From assembly GCF_910592395.1 (NCBI RefSeq), contig NC_088316.1:7254001-7318000 (forward strand): DNA of 64,000 bases, given 5' to 3'. Of this stretch, positions 53,186-61,686 are shown one piece after another. This stretch comes from Lineus longissimus (taxonomy: Eukaryota > Nemertea > Pilidiophora > Heteronemertea > Lineidae). Under the pieces are notes generated by a model. That model saw only the letters and a program-made list of their open reading frames with translations, ran no database searches and was not told where the DNA came from. Each line of letters starts with the position of its first letter. The stretch's first letter is position 1. A program made the position numbers and the translations under genes.

Positions 53186-54307
53186 ATGAATGTAAAGGAT
53201 GACACACAGCAGTATCTAAGGGATTTGTACTACAACCCCGAGAGTCCCGTGGCTTACAGTTCTTTGAGTAAAATCTGGAAACAGGTCAAGGAAGATATGA
53301 CTTCGTCACGAGAGCAGAGCTCAGGAAAACTTATTAAACAAAAAGAAGTGAAAGAATTTCTAGAAACACTACCAACTCACCAACTACACAAACCGGCCAT
53401 TAAGAAATTCACCTTCAGGAAGACAATGGTATTGTACATCGATCAACAATGGCAAGCAGATCTGGTTGACATGCAGAAATTCGAGAGTAAGAATAAAGGC
53501 AACAGATTCATTTTAACTGTCATATATCTATTTAGTCGTTTTTCTTGGGCTCTAGCAGTTAAGAGTAAGAGGGGAGAAGAAATCAGAGATGCATTTAAAG
53601 TGATATTTGAGGAAGCAAAACCAACGAAAATCCAGTTTGATGACGGTAAAGAATTTTACAACAAACACTTCAAGGAACTCTTAACAGAAAATGACATAGA
53701 ATGGTTCTCCACAAAATCTGATAAGAAGGCAGCAGTAGTAGAGAGATTCAATAGAACCCTTAAAGAAAAAATGTGGCGTTATTATACCGCTAAGGAGACT
53801 GACAAGTGGATTGACGTTCTGGATGACCTGGTCAGCGGCTACAATAACACATTTCACTCATCAATAGGTATGAAACCTGTAGACGCCAGAAAGATGGAAA
53901 ACGAAGGAACAGTGTGGTACAATCTTTACGGTCTTCACCTCAAAGAGACATTTGGTGATCCAAAGTACAAAGTAGGTGACAGTGTAAGAATTTCAAAGTA
54001 CAAGTCCATTTTCGGTAAAGGTTACATGCCCAACTACACTGAGGAGGTGTTCCAAATCAAACAGATCATCTTTACTCACCCTATCGTCTACCAGCTTGAG
54101 GATTACCACAAAGAAGAAATTCAAGGATATTTCTATGAAGAGGAATTGAGCTATGTTCCTAATCCTGACCAGCTAGAGCACAAGATCGAGAAAATCCTAA
54201 GGTACAAGACCAGTAAAGGCAAGAAATACGGATTAGTGAAGTGGAAGGGTTACAGTGATAAGTTCAATGAATGGTTACCAGTTTCTGATATCAAATCATT
54301 GAAATGA
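53186..54307 (+). CDS. Polinton retroviral-type integrase with chromodomain, 373 aa
   Basis: Integrates the element. The rve core spans about 85-215 with the catalytic triad in ADLVDM (Asp about 92), FDDGKEF (about 152) and VVERFNRT (Glu about 186). The C-terminus is a chromodomain (about 330-373: KYGLVKWKGYSDKFNEWLP), which in related enzymes directs insertion to modified chromatin. A degenerate double-hairpin unit (53299-53322) adds TSSREQSS near residue 40, before the catalytic core, with the in-frame TGA changed to CGA. The frame looks intact. Confidence 0.92.
   Translation: MNVKDDTQQYLRDLYYNPESPVAYSSLSKIWKQVKEDMTSSREQSSGKLIKQKEVKEFLETLPTHQLHKPAIKKFTFRKTMVLYIDQQWQADLVDMQKFESKNKGNRFILTVIYLFSRFSWALAVKSKRGEEIRDAFKVIFEEAKPTKIQFDDGKEFYNKHFKELLTENDIEWFSTKSDKKAAVVERFNRTLKEKMWRYYTAKETDKWIDVLDDLVSGYNNTFHSSIGMKPVDARKMENEGTVWYNLYGLHLKETFGDPKYKVGDSVRISKYKSIFGKGYMPNYTEEVFQIKQIIFTHPIVYQLEDYHKEEIQGYFYEEELSYVPNPDQLEHKIEKILRYKTSKGKKYGLVKWKGYSDKFNEWLPVSDIKSLK
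53299..53322 (-). repeat. degenerate double-hairpin unit in integrase N-terminus
   Basis: The second stem has lost one G and the spacer is ACGAGA instead of CTGAGA, which removes the stop in the reading frame used. Confidence 0.75.
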
Positions 54308-54395
54308 AATAAAGTCTCTAAAGTGACTTAAGTCACAAGAACAAGTTCGAAAAACGTAATTAAAAAAAAAAATGTCCTACTAAATAAAGAAAGAA
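54308..54395. other. spacer with palindrome and half unit
   Basis: A perfect 14-bp palindrome GTGACTTAAGTCAC (54323-54336) follows the integrase stop, then a half hairpin unit GAACAAGTTCGA (54339-54350) and an 11-A tract. Confidence 0.7.
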
Positions 54396-55538
54396 ATGGA
54401 TGGAGCAATATTTGATAATCAAAATGGTATGATGAATCAAAATGGTATGATGAATCAGAATAATATGATGAATTATGATAATATGATGAATCAGAATATT
54501 CAGAAGTTTTTGTATTATTTGCATCAAAATAATATGTTAAATCAAAATATGATAAATCAGATTATGTTAAATCAAAATATGATAAATCAGTTTATCTTAA
54601 ATCAAAACATGGAAAATCAAAATATGGAAAATCAGAATAATATGATGAATAAAAACATGGAAAATCAACCTACAATTTATTGTGTTAAGTGCTGTGAAAA
54701 GAAACCTGAAATTAATTTTGAAAAGAACAGGCGTAATAAACTACTTGATTACTGTAAAGAATGTGGTTCAAGTAAAATCAAGGGATGTAATAAATGTTAT
54801 GAAAATAAATTACTAAGTGATGGTGAATTTGGTAAAGACGGAAATAGAGGTAACTGCAGATCATGTTTTAATTCATATTACAAAAAGGATTACCTTGACC
54901 AAAATGGTAATAGAGACAGACACAAAATTAGAGTTGGTCTAAACCGCATTTCTAAGGGAGAGTGTAATCGAGCTCTGCTCTCAGGACGAAGTCCGACCGG
55001 TAATTCATCATTCAATCTAGGATGTACAGACAGTTTCTTCTCACAGTGGTTAGAGTACCAGAGGAGTCTATCTCCAATAGGACAAAGTCCCGAGAACAGT
55101 GTTCGAATAGTAGAAGAAGAGTTGGATCATGTCTTACCAATCAAGGAATTCAAAGATAAACCTGAACTGTGCTTTGCTTGGTTTAACATTAGACCAATGG
55201 AAAAGACAGAAAACAGACAGAAGAGTGCTAAAGTAGACTACACACTATTTAAGGATCAATTGGATAGGTCAATGGATTTCATGGTAAAGATGAGAAGTGA
55301 AAACTGGTTTGTCTTTCGAGACCAGGATGTAATACCAGATTGGAAAATAGTGATATCACAGCATTTCGGGGATTATCTTCGTGATGAAAATATGATTCTG
55401 CTTGATAGATTATCGAATTTAAATAATAACATGAGAATGAACCAGAACATTAACATATGTAGTCAGACAGAAATCATAAACGAGATGATTAAGTTGAATA
55501 ATAGACTTGAAAGAAATTTACTCTTTGCAGTGAATTGA
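54396..55538 (+). CDS. Polinton Asn/Met-repeat, zinc-finger and HNH-like protein, 380 aa
   Basis: The first 90 residues are degenerate MMNQN/MENQN repeats. A cysteine-rich region follows (CVKCCEKK, CKECGSS, CNKCYEN, CRSCFNSYY, about 95-165), probably binding two zinc ions. The C-terminal half has a motif like an HNH endonuclease: ELDHVLPIKEF, then CFAWFNIRPM and Asn/Lys residues (about 245-285). From family memory, this DH...N arrangement occurs in HNH nucleases of large DNA viruses. Two double-hairpin units (54968-54996, 55078-55106) are inserted between the zinc region and the HNH motif. Role not known. Confidence 0.6.
   Translation: MDGAIFDNQNGMMNQNGMMNQNNMMNYDNMMNQNIQKFLYYLHQNNMLNQNMINQIMLNQNMINQFILNQNMENQNMENQNNMMNKNMENQPTIYCVKCCEKKPEINFEKNRRNKLLDYCKECGSSKIKGCNKCYENKLLSDGEFGKDGNRGNCRSCFNSYYKKDYLDQNGNRDRHKIRVGLNRISKGECNRALLSGRSPTGNSSFNLGCTDSFFSQWLEYQRSLSPIGQSPENSVRIVEEELDHVLPIKEFKDKPELCFAWFNIRPMEKTENRQKSAKVDYTLFKDQLDRSMDFMVKMRSENWFVFRDQDVIPDWKIVISQHFGDYLRDENMILLDRLSNLNNNMRMNQNINICSQTEIINEMIKLNNRLERNLLFAVN
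54968..54996 (+). repeat. double-hairpin unit (consensus)
   Basis: A canonical copy: TCT first loop, GAA second loop. Read as RALLSGRSPT in the HNH-like protein. Confidence 0.93.
55078..55106 (-). repeat. double-hairpin unit, GAAC/GTTC type
   Basis: First stem GAAC/GTTC with loop AGT, second loop AAA, spacer CCGAG in place of CTGAG. Read as GQSPENSVR. Confidence 0.88.
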
Positions 55539-55557
55539 TTTTATTTTACTTAATTAA

Positions 55558-55809
55558 ATGAATAGAACTTGGGGTTACACAAAACGACCACGTAATTGGA
55601 AAGAAAGATTAGAACGATTTCATAGAGAATTAGAGGCAGAAGTAGAGTCAAAGTTGGAGTCTGGTCCCGAAAAACCTTTAAAACCTGCTGTGCCTGCTGG
55701 GACAGAAAAACCTTTAAAATTTAATGTACTTCAAAAACCTGTAGTGTCTGTAGGATCAACACTAAACACTAGAAATGACAGAACAACTGATTCTAGTTAT
55801 TCCCACTAA
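55558..55809 (+). CDS. Polinton small basic protein, 83 aa
   Basis: I do not recognise it. Basic, charged N-terminus (RTWGYTKRPRNWKERLERFH) and a C-terminal part with two EKPLK repeats. It sits 19 nt after the HNH-like gene and 4 nt before the next one. Start context AATTAAATG. Confidence 0.5.
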   Translation: MNRTWGYTKRPRNWKERLERFHRELEAEVESKLESGPEKPLKPAVPAGTEKPLKFNVLQKPVVSVGSTLNTRNDRTTDSSYSH

Positions 55810-55813
55810 TTAA

Positions 55814-56472
55814 ATGGATGGAGACAATAAGGTTTATCCAGATTTAAGTAATTTAAACTCTGAAAGTCAATTGAACTATGAAAGGTCTGAAAAGCATACA
55901 GAAAGTAACCCTCAGGCTTTCAGACTACAACAAATATGTGAGGTTAAGAGTTTCTTAGAAAGCGAGATTGAATTTAGAAGAAAGATATTTTCAAAGTACA
56001 AAAAAGCATTTAGCGTAATTACTGGCATTAGCCATTTCCTTAATTTAACTAGCGTAGCAGCCGGCTCTGTTGGTGTTTCCGCTCTAGCTGGTGTCATCAC
56101 GGCACCGATAGGCTTAGCTTTGGGTGGCGTAACAATAGGTAGTGCCATTATTTCATCAGCCTTAGCCTGGGAGAAAAAGAATATTCTAAGGAAAATTGAA
56201 AAACATGAGAATATCAGAATGTTGGCAATTTCAAAACTGAACACAATCAATGATTTGGTTAGTAAAGCCTTAACCGATTCTCACATATCTACAGATGAGT
56301 TTACTTTGATTCTCAAGGAGAAGGAGAAATACATTTCGATGAAAAATGCCATTAGGAAAAACAAAGGGAGGCAAGTTCAGCTGTTGATGTAGAGTCTTTA
56401 AAGAAGACTTTTTTAGAAGAAGGAAAAAAACTAGCACAGACAGAGATGCTAGAAAAACTAAAAGTTCAGTAA
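55814..56472 (+). pseudogene. Polinton membrane protein, 192-aa frame with probable frameshift near C-terminus
   Basis: Helical protein with a long hydrophobic, Gly/Ala/Ser-rich region (SVAAGSVGVSALAGVITAPI and on, about 78-112), flanked by charged helices (KHENIRMLAISKLNTINDL). I recall this as a recurrent Polinton protein of unknown role. The annotated frame stops at 56392, but another frame stays open from about 56370 to a TAA at 56470-56472 with a charged helical sequence that would suit the family's longer C-terminus. A single-base indel near 56366-56376 would explain it. Start context AATTAAATGG. Confidence 0.55.
56393..56414 (+). terminator. hairpin with T-run after the 192-aa stop
   Basis: AGTCTT and AAGACT arms around TAAAG followed by six T. 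It overlaps the alternative C-terminal frame, so it may be coincidental. Confidence 0.3.
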
Positions 56473-56484
56473 ATCAAACAGGAC

Positions 56485-56573
56485 CCGGACTACGTCCAGA
56501 GAACAAAGTTCGACTCGAGCTATGCTCTCAAGACGAAGTCGGACTAGGACAAGGTCCCGAGGACGTAGTCCGA
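56485..56573. repeat. cluster of three double-hairpin units after the 192-aa gene
   Basis: 56485-56513 (minus, GAAC/GTTC stem), 56515-56543 (plus, one pair changed in the second hairpin) and 56546-56573 (a unit whose both halves are GGAC/GTCC types). They lie in the convergent gap before the polymerase 3' end. Confidence 0.9.
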
Positions 56574-56690
56574 CTAAATAGTCCTAATCCTAATGTGGTG
56601 TATCACTATCACTATTATCATTACTTTGGTGTTAGGGATGAATTTCACCAAGTAGCACTACCATCAGCACCACCCTATTCATTAGTTTAA

Positions 56691-56798
56691 TCGAGCTCTG
56701 CTCTCAGGTCAAAGCTCGACTAGGACAAAGTCCGAATAAAGATTTTTGCAACTCGAGCTATGCTCTCAAGACGAAGTCGGACTCAAGCGAAGTTTGAA
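56691..56798. repeat. second cluster of double-hairpin units before the polymerase 3' end
   Basis: 56691-56719 combines a first hairpin of each orientation (TCT loop and AAA loop); 56722-56735 is a half unit; 56753-56781 is complete; 56781-56798 is a degenerate tail (CAAGCGAAGTTTG). Confidence 0.85.
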
Positions 56799-56847
56799 TC
56801 GCTGTAATCTATGTAGCCTTCATAATACATTCCAAATGGTAAGGTGC

Positions 56848-58510
56848 TTATTCCATCTTCAAGTATGAACCTCTTGTCATCAAAAGGACTGAGGCTTTTT
56901 TGTCAACTTCTTCCAAATAGATTTGGTGTTTATCTGATCTTAAGTGTCTCATCTTGTGGTAAAATGACCTACTCTTTTCAAGACAATCAACATAGTCATC
57001 AAATGAGATATTTCTCCTTACTACATTCTTGGCAATACCCTTCAATTTCTTAGAATCGTAATCTTTTGTTCTGTAAGCGTACATCTTACTTCTCAGGGCA
57101 ATGAATTCAGTCATCTCTACTCCTCCTAGCTCATCCTTAAAGTAGCCTGGTACCTTCTTCTTACTGGTGTCATAGAGTGTATGATCTTTTGGATAATTAC
57201 TGAAGTCAAAATAGTGTTTCAACTCCTTTAAGTCTTTAGTTAAGTCATCAGTATTAATGTTAAGTACAAAGGAATCTGTATCTAGATACAGTAGTTCAAT
57301 ATTTTTCTCACCAAAGTACGGTTGAAGAACTTCATAATAGAATTCATACATTAATAATTTAGACAATTCAAGTACTGAAGCTCCTATGTAGATTGGTTTG
57401 TTGAATTTCATTGATGTTTTCCTCATGCTAATAGCAGCATTATGTTCGTCAAATACGCATATCGATGAAAACCTGGGATTGGCCATTACATTCCTGGCTC
57501 TCTCCCCGTCCGATACAAATTCAATTTCAACCCTGTTCCTTACATTCTCACAAGTCTTTCCGTAGAACGCATTATTCATGAGCTTAAAATAGTCTTTCTC
57601 AAAATCAGTCTTAGAATCCATACGTCTTTTAGTGTTAAAATCAATGTATGGTGCTAACCACTTTGATTGTTTAAAGCTTATCACTGAATGAACCCTCTTA
57701 AGTACCATTCCGTGCTTGAGGTAAAATTGTAGCATTCTGTAATGCACTATGTAATTAGTTTTATCCTTTTGTGTTAGTATTAGTTTCTCTACATTTGATC
57801 TTTTGTCATCGCCCAGTAACTCTCTCTGGTAAGGACTTAATTCATCATCTTCAATAAAGAGAGATTCGGGACAGAATGGAAAGTTCCTTGACTTAAATTT
57901 AATATTTCCTGGATACTCCAAATCCACCTCTAAGAAATACCCTACCTCACTATCACTTGGAATTGCCATAATCTGCTCTTTACTGATAACATTCATGTTA
58001 AGTGGATCAATATCTATCATTTCAAAACTACCATAGGGTTGAGGTTCCATCATGGACCAGCCGTAGAGATTATTTGCGTCTACGTAGAGTAGTTTGTGGT
58101 GTTCATCTGCCTTGACATGTCTTGTTCCCATAACACCCGAAATTCCACCTCGTATTGCTTTCTCAAAAGTAAGTAAGATGTTGGTATCAGTCAGTAGTTC
58201 TAGGTTTATTCCTGTGTACTTCAAACCAGCTTGCCAGGTTAGGCCTGGTGCCGAGTAACTTTGACATGGATCTATCTGAAAGTAGTTCAAATTGACATCC
58301 CTGAATTTCTCAAATAAATCAGCTAAAAGGATCACATCAGTTTTGAGGTAGAGGTCAATGAACTCACCGTGATTCCTGATCTTGAAATGATCCCATATTA
58401 CCTTAGCCTCATCATAGGCAGAATCAGGTGCCATTTCATTTTTCAATTCGTCAAAAAACATAGACTTTTCTAGGTAAGTAACATTGTAGCTTTCATGTGA
58501 TGTGTAAAAA
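56848..58510 (-). pseudogene. Polinton DNA polymerase B, C-terminal part (copy B)
   Basis: The polymerase domain is open for at least 537 codons. Motif A is DANNLYGWSM (about residue 128 counted from the internal Met at 58461), motif B KLMNNAFYGK (about 292) and motif C YLDTDS (about 397); YLKTDVILLADLF near the start is the exonuclease III-type region. The catalytic aspartates are all present. Upstream it is out of frame with the exonuclease part because of the 430-nt deletion at 58522. It is the only view in this window of the polymerase palm. Confidence 0.85.
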
Positions 58511-58521
58511 GAGTAAGCCAG

Positions 58522-58550
58522 TCGGACTTCGTCCTGAGAGCAGAGCTCGA
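58522..58550 (-). repeat. double-hairpin unit at a deletion junction
   Basis: Inserted exactly between CCAG and TCTTCATCTG, which are contiguous in copy A (464-477). The 430 nt on its other side are deleted. Confidence 0.92.
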
Positions 58551-58770
58551 GTCTTCATCTGTCATTGTTAGAGGAAAGTTACAGTTCAATAAATTAGAGA
58601 ATTGTTCTTCCATCCTGATTAACCAATTACAGAACACATCTACAACATCAGCACCCCTGTGAGACACATACTGGCTATTGTAAAGGTGTGTGTAGTCTGA
58701 GTGAACATAAACACCAACAGCTGATGCATTTTGTTTAAAAAGTTTTTTAGTGGTAACAGTGGTATCTGTC

Positions 58771-58793
58771 TGAGTTGTGAGAGCAGAGCTCGA
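58771..58793 (-). repeat. partial double-hairpin unit
   Basis: Keeps the GAGC-AGA-GCTC hairpin and the spacer; the second hairpin is reduced to CTGAGTTGTGA. In copy A the same place has an unrelated sequence containing GAACAAGGTTCG (729-740), itself like a half unit. Confidence 0.7.
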
Positions 58794-59272
58794 GTTATCA
58801 TTGACTGTTGTGCTTATCGCTTCGAAATCAGCATAGATCACAAACGGAACTCTATTTTTGAATGAGTGTTTTTCAAATTTAATTTGTGACCATTTACTGT
58901 TAGGTGGAGGCAAAGTAATCTTACAGTAATCGTGTTCTCCACATTTCTTTTTATGCTTATCTAGTGTTGACTTCCTGTAAAAGTAATTCATGCATCTCCT
59001 GCAAAGATACACTCTATGAGCTAGTGTCCTGAAGAAAAGATTGATGTCTCTTATGTACATGAAATGGTCCTTGAAATACAACAGATCGATGACATCATCA
59101 TCATCATAATTCTTGGACAGGTAGAGAGGTTCTAGTTTTGCCTCACAGGTGCTCTTAGCCCATTCGTTCTCTAACTTGAACACATTAATCTTGAGATTAT
59201 TATCACTCTCTATCTTAGGAATATCCTTTTGAATACATACAGGAAATGATTTGATTTTGATATCAGTAGTTT

Positions 59273-59299
59273 TCGAACTCTGTTCTCGTGACGAAGTCA
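59273..59299 (+). repeat. double-hairpin unit, GAAC/GTTC type
   Basis: Read on the minus strand as TSSREQSS with CGAG in place of TGAG. It is absent at the corresponding place of copy A (near 1192). Confidence 0.85.
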
Positions 59300-59334
59300 T
59301 TTCTAGCATATCGGTAGTAATATTTAATGTACTC

Positions 59335-59362
59335 TCGAGCTCTGCTCTCAGGACAAAGTCCG
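59335..59362 (+). repeat. double-hairpin unit, shared with copy A
   Basis: Identical to 1215-1242, so this insertion predates the split of the two copies. Confidence 0.9.
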
Positions 59363-59384
59363 TCTCTGGATTTTCTTTCAGATA

Positions 59385-60070
59385 TTAAGCGGCCAATAAA
59401 GACCAGAGAAAACATTTATTGTCATTTGATTCCACATTTATTACTGCTTTTGTTTTAAATGGTAATTTAGTGTAATGACCACCTTTACACCTCTTGTAAG
59501 AACAGATGGTCATGTTACAAGACTCTATTTTATTTAAAGTAAGTCCAGAACCTTGAAAGTACCTTTCCTCAATCTGTGTCTTAATGTAGTTTAACTGGTT
59601 GGTTATGGCATAAATTGCCTGGTTCCTTGAAATTATGCTTTCCATTGGAGACTGTATGGGGTGTGTTACACTTTCACCCTGACGATCAAACTGAGCAAAT
59701 ACTGATATGCTAATTTTGTGATGGTAATCATTGAGTTGAAATAATACCTCCTCTAATTTATCTCTGTATTCATACACCTGTTTAGCTTCTCTGTCAATCT
59801 TCAAACTAATGGTGATTACAGGCTTTCCAAATTGTTTTACTATTTCTATTCCACTCACTTTCTTTATGCCATCTAGCTCATTTTCCTCAAATGCAAGTTT
59901 CTTATCCATAGTTTTAGGGATCAGTGAGGGGCTCGGGGTTGAGCAATAGGGACATAATCCAGATTTAATTTACTTAAGTGACCTTTGGTTCTCCTGTGAA
60001 TAGCCATATTATTGTAGGATATGTACTTGTCACATGTAGTGCAAAGTATTTTCTGATTCTTATCAGTCAT
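59385..60070 (-). pseudogene. Polinton DNA polymerase B, N-terminal part (copy B), two frameshifts
   Basis: From the ATG at 60070 the finger region is open to about 59921, where a two-base difference from copy A gives a stop. The next part (59909-59385) is open until a one-base deletion at about 59385 (ATATTAAGC against ATATTTAGC in copy A) creates a stop at LLAA. Otherwise nearly identical to copy A 1270-1951. Confidence 0.85.
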
Positions 60071-60126
60071 TCTATTTATTAGATTAAAATTTATTAAATT
60101 CAATAAATCTCTTGAATTAAATAGAA

Positions 60127-61056
60127 ATGGACTTCATAATCAATGAACAAGAATGTAATGAAGCCAAATTTGAGTACTACTTAACAGACCAATTAGACAT
60201 AAAATCCATTACTTTGAAATCGATAACCTTTTACAATTCATGGTGGACAGGTGATAACCTGCCAGCGAGTGCCCAAGTATTCATGTTTCTTTACGAAGAG
60301 TTTAAACTTAATAATCAACTGGATGCAACCATAATAGAAGAGTGCATTGAAGTCATTAACCATACACCCGATGCGACGCCAGATGAATTTTGTAAGAATT
60401 TTTTAGTTAACCCCTCTATTAGAAGAATATTAAAAAACAGACAATCTACATTGCCATACTCTCGACATTTTAGTTTAAGTGAGTTTTGTGAGGTATGGCA
60501 AAAATACATAAAAGAAATTGGAATTAGCCATGTGAAAATTTACTGTGATAACAATAATTACATAACCCTTGAACTTACAGAGGATAAATACTTTTACATT
60601 AATATCATAAACTATGCTATTGTAAATAATACACCAGCTGGCAAAACATTCTCCTCAAACTTATTCGGTGTATGGAATGAGTGGTTTGGCTTTAAGCAAA
60701 CTAAATTCACCAAGAAAGGAAAATACTACTCCATAAGACCACTCAACTTTTACAGGAAATATCTATTCCTGCAAGCTAATTTGGTTGACAAAGCTAAGAC
60801 CCTCTACAACAATATACCATCTAACATTTTCTGCATCATACCTGTAGAAGATGGTGACCAAATAAAAATGCAGCGATACGAACCGAATTGTAAGAAAACG
60901 ATAAATAAGTGTACTAATCACATAAAATTCGAAATCACTGATGAGAATGGTAAGCTAGTTAATTTCAGAGGAACAGAGGTTTCTTTAGAGTTAAGAATCG
61001 AGCTATGCTCTCAGGACGAAGTCCGAATAGAGTTAAACTCTCAGGACGAAGTCTGA
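60127..61056 (+). CDS. Polinton protein of unknown function, 309 aa, variant 2 of the two-cassette variable protein
   Basis: Counterpart of 2008-2958. The shared parts are nearly identical at the nucleotide level. Cassette 1 (60256-60453, 66 codons) contains FMFLYEEFKLNNQLDATIIE and cassette 2 (60589-60675, 29 codons) contains FYINIINYAIVNNT; neither aligns with copy A. The frame is intact, unlike the neighbouring polymerase. The C-terminus comes from double-hairpin units and is longer than in copy A by RIELNSQDEV. Confidence 0.75.
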   Translation: MDFIINEQECNEAKFEYYLTDQLDIKSITLKSITFYNSWWTGDNLPASAQVFMFLYEEFKLNNQLDATIIEECIEVINHTPDATPDEFCKNFLVNPSIRRILKNRQSTLPYSRHFSLSEFCEVWQKYIKEIGISHVKIYCDNNNYITLELTEDKYFYINIINYAIVNNTPAGKTFSSNLFGVWNEWFGFKQTKFTKKGKYYSIRPLNFYRKYLFLQANLVDKAKTLYNNIPSNIFCIIPVEDGDQIKMQRYEPNCKKTINKCTNHIKFEITDENGKLVNFRGTEVSLELRIELCSQDEVRIELNSQDEV

Positions 61057-61086
61057 CTGAGACAAAGTCCAGAGAGCAAAGCTCGA
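60998..61086. repeat. cluster of double-hairpin units at a convergent gene end (copy B)
   Basis: 60998-61026 (plus, canonical), 61031-61056 (plus, first stem degenerate GAGTTAAACTC) and 61059-61086 (minus). Copy A has four units in the equivalent gap, with a different order of variants. Confidence 0.88.
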
Positions 61087-61099
61087 CCACCTGATGAGA

Positions 61100-61636
61100 T
61101 CATTCCTTTAAAGGAATAGTACATTTCTTCTCTTTAACTACAGGTTTAACAAGAGGGTTAATTGATCCCTTCATGACTGCTTCATTCGGACTTTGTCCAG
61201 AGAACAAAGTTCGATTCAAGCCTGATCGCTGCTCTTTACTTACTTTTTTAGGAAGTTTCTTAAACATAATGAATGCTGCTAAAATAACGGCACCTAAACC
61301 TAGTACATAGACATAAGTATTACTACTAGATTCACGCAGTGATACATCAGTATTTTGAGATTGTGGTTCTTCTTCCTCTACTTCTTCTTCCTCCTTTTCC
61401 ACAACTCTGTTTTTTGGTGAGGAGTCCTGTACTTTAAATGTCGTCTTATCGTTTTTTATCCTCTTAAATTCCTTAGATCTTCTACCCAGTTCTCTAGACC
61501 ATGCTAATTGTTTCTCTGATCGAGGTTTCTTAGACACTGAAACTTTAGTCGAACTTTGTTCTCTGGACGTAGTCCTAGTCGGACTTTGTCCTGAGAGCAT
61601 AGCTCGAGTAGTATCAGTTACAGTTTCAAGTTCCAT
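61100..61636 (-). CDS. Polinton single-pass membrane protein, 178 aa (copy B)
   Basis: Homologue of 3062-3598 with the same membrane helix (VYVLGLGAVILAAFIMFKK). It has one extra 10-residue insertion (RTTSREQSST, from 61549-61578) and lacks the 10-residue insertion at copy A 3125-3153. Frame intact. Start context as in copy A (TAAATGG). Confidence 0.75.
   Translation of the reverse strand: MELETVTDTTRAMLSGQSPTRTTSREQSSTKVSVSKKPRSEKQLAWSRELGRRSKEFKRIKNDKTTFKVQDSSPKNRVVEKEEEEVEEEEPQSQNTDVSLRESSSNTYVYVLGLGAVILAAFIMFKKLPKKVSKEQRSGLNRTLFSGQSPNEAVMKGSINPLVKPVVKEKKCTIPLKE
61186..61214 (-). repeat. double-hairpin unit with swapped first stem
   Basis: GAAC-AAA-GTTC here against GAGC-GTA-GCTC in copy A (3178-3206): both arms of the stem changed together. 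Confidence 0.88.
61549..61607 (-). repeat. two adjacent double-hairpin units, one new in copy B
   Basis: 61579-61607 equals copy A 3541-3569. 61549-61578 is a 30-nt addition of a different variant (GAAC/GTTC first stem, GTA in the second loop), inserted directly at its border. Confidence 0.92.
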
Positions 61637-61655
61637 TTATCTTGCTCAAATTAAT

Positions 61656-61671
61656 TCGAACTATGTTCTCA
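61656..61671 (+). repeat. half unit (first hairpin only)
   Basis: Counterpart of 3619-3634 in copy A. Confidence 0.7.
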
Positions 61672-61686
61672 TAACCAGGTTAATTT

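Larger units (their letters stand above)
58470..59383 (-). pseudogene. Polinton DNA polymerase B, exonuclease part (copy B), with deletion
   Basis: Homologous to 464-1250 of copy A. The exonuclease I motif (VIYADFEAIS) is kept. The exonuclease II motif and the Cys/His patch are missing: copy A positions 34-463 (430 nt) are absent, and at the junction sits one 30-nt double-hairpin unit. 430 is not a multiple of three, so the frame changes. Two further units in this part (58771, 59273) are not in copy A in the same form. Confidence 0.85.
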
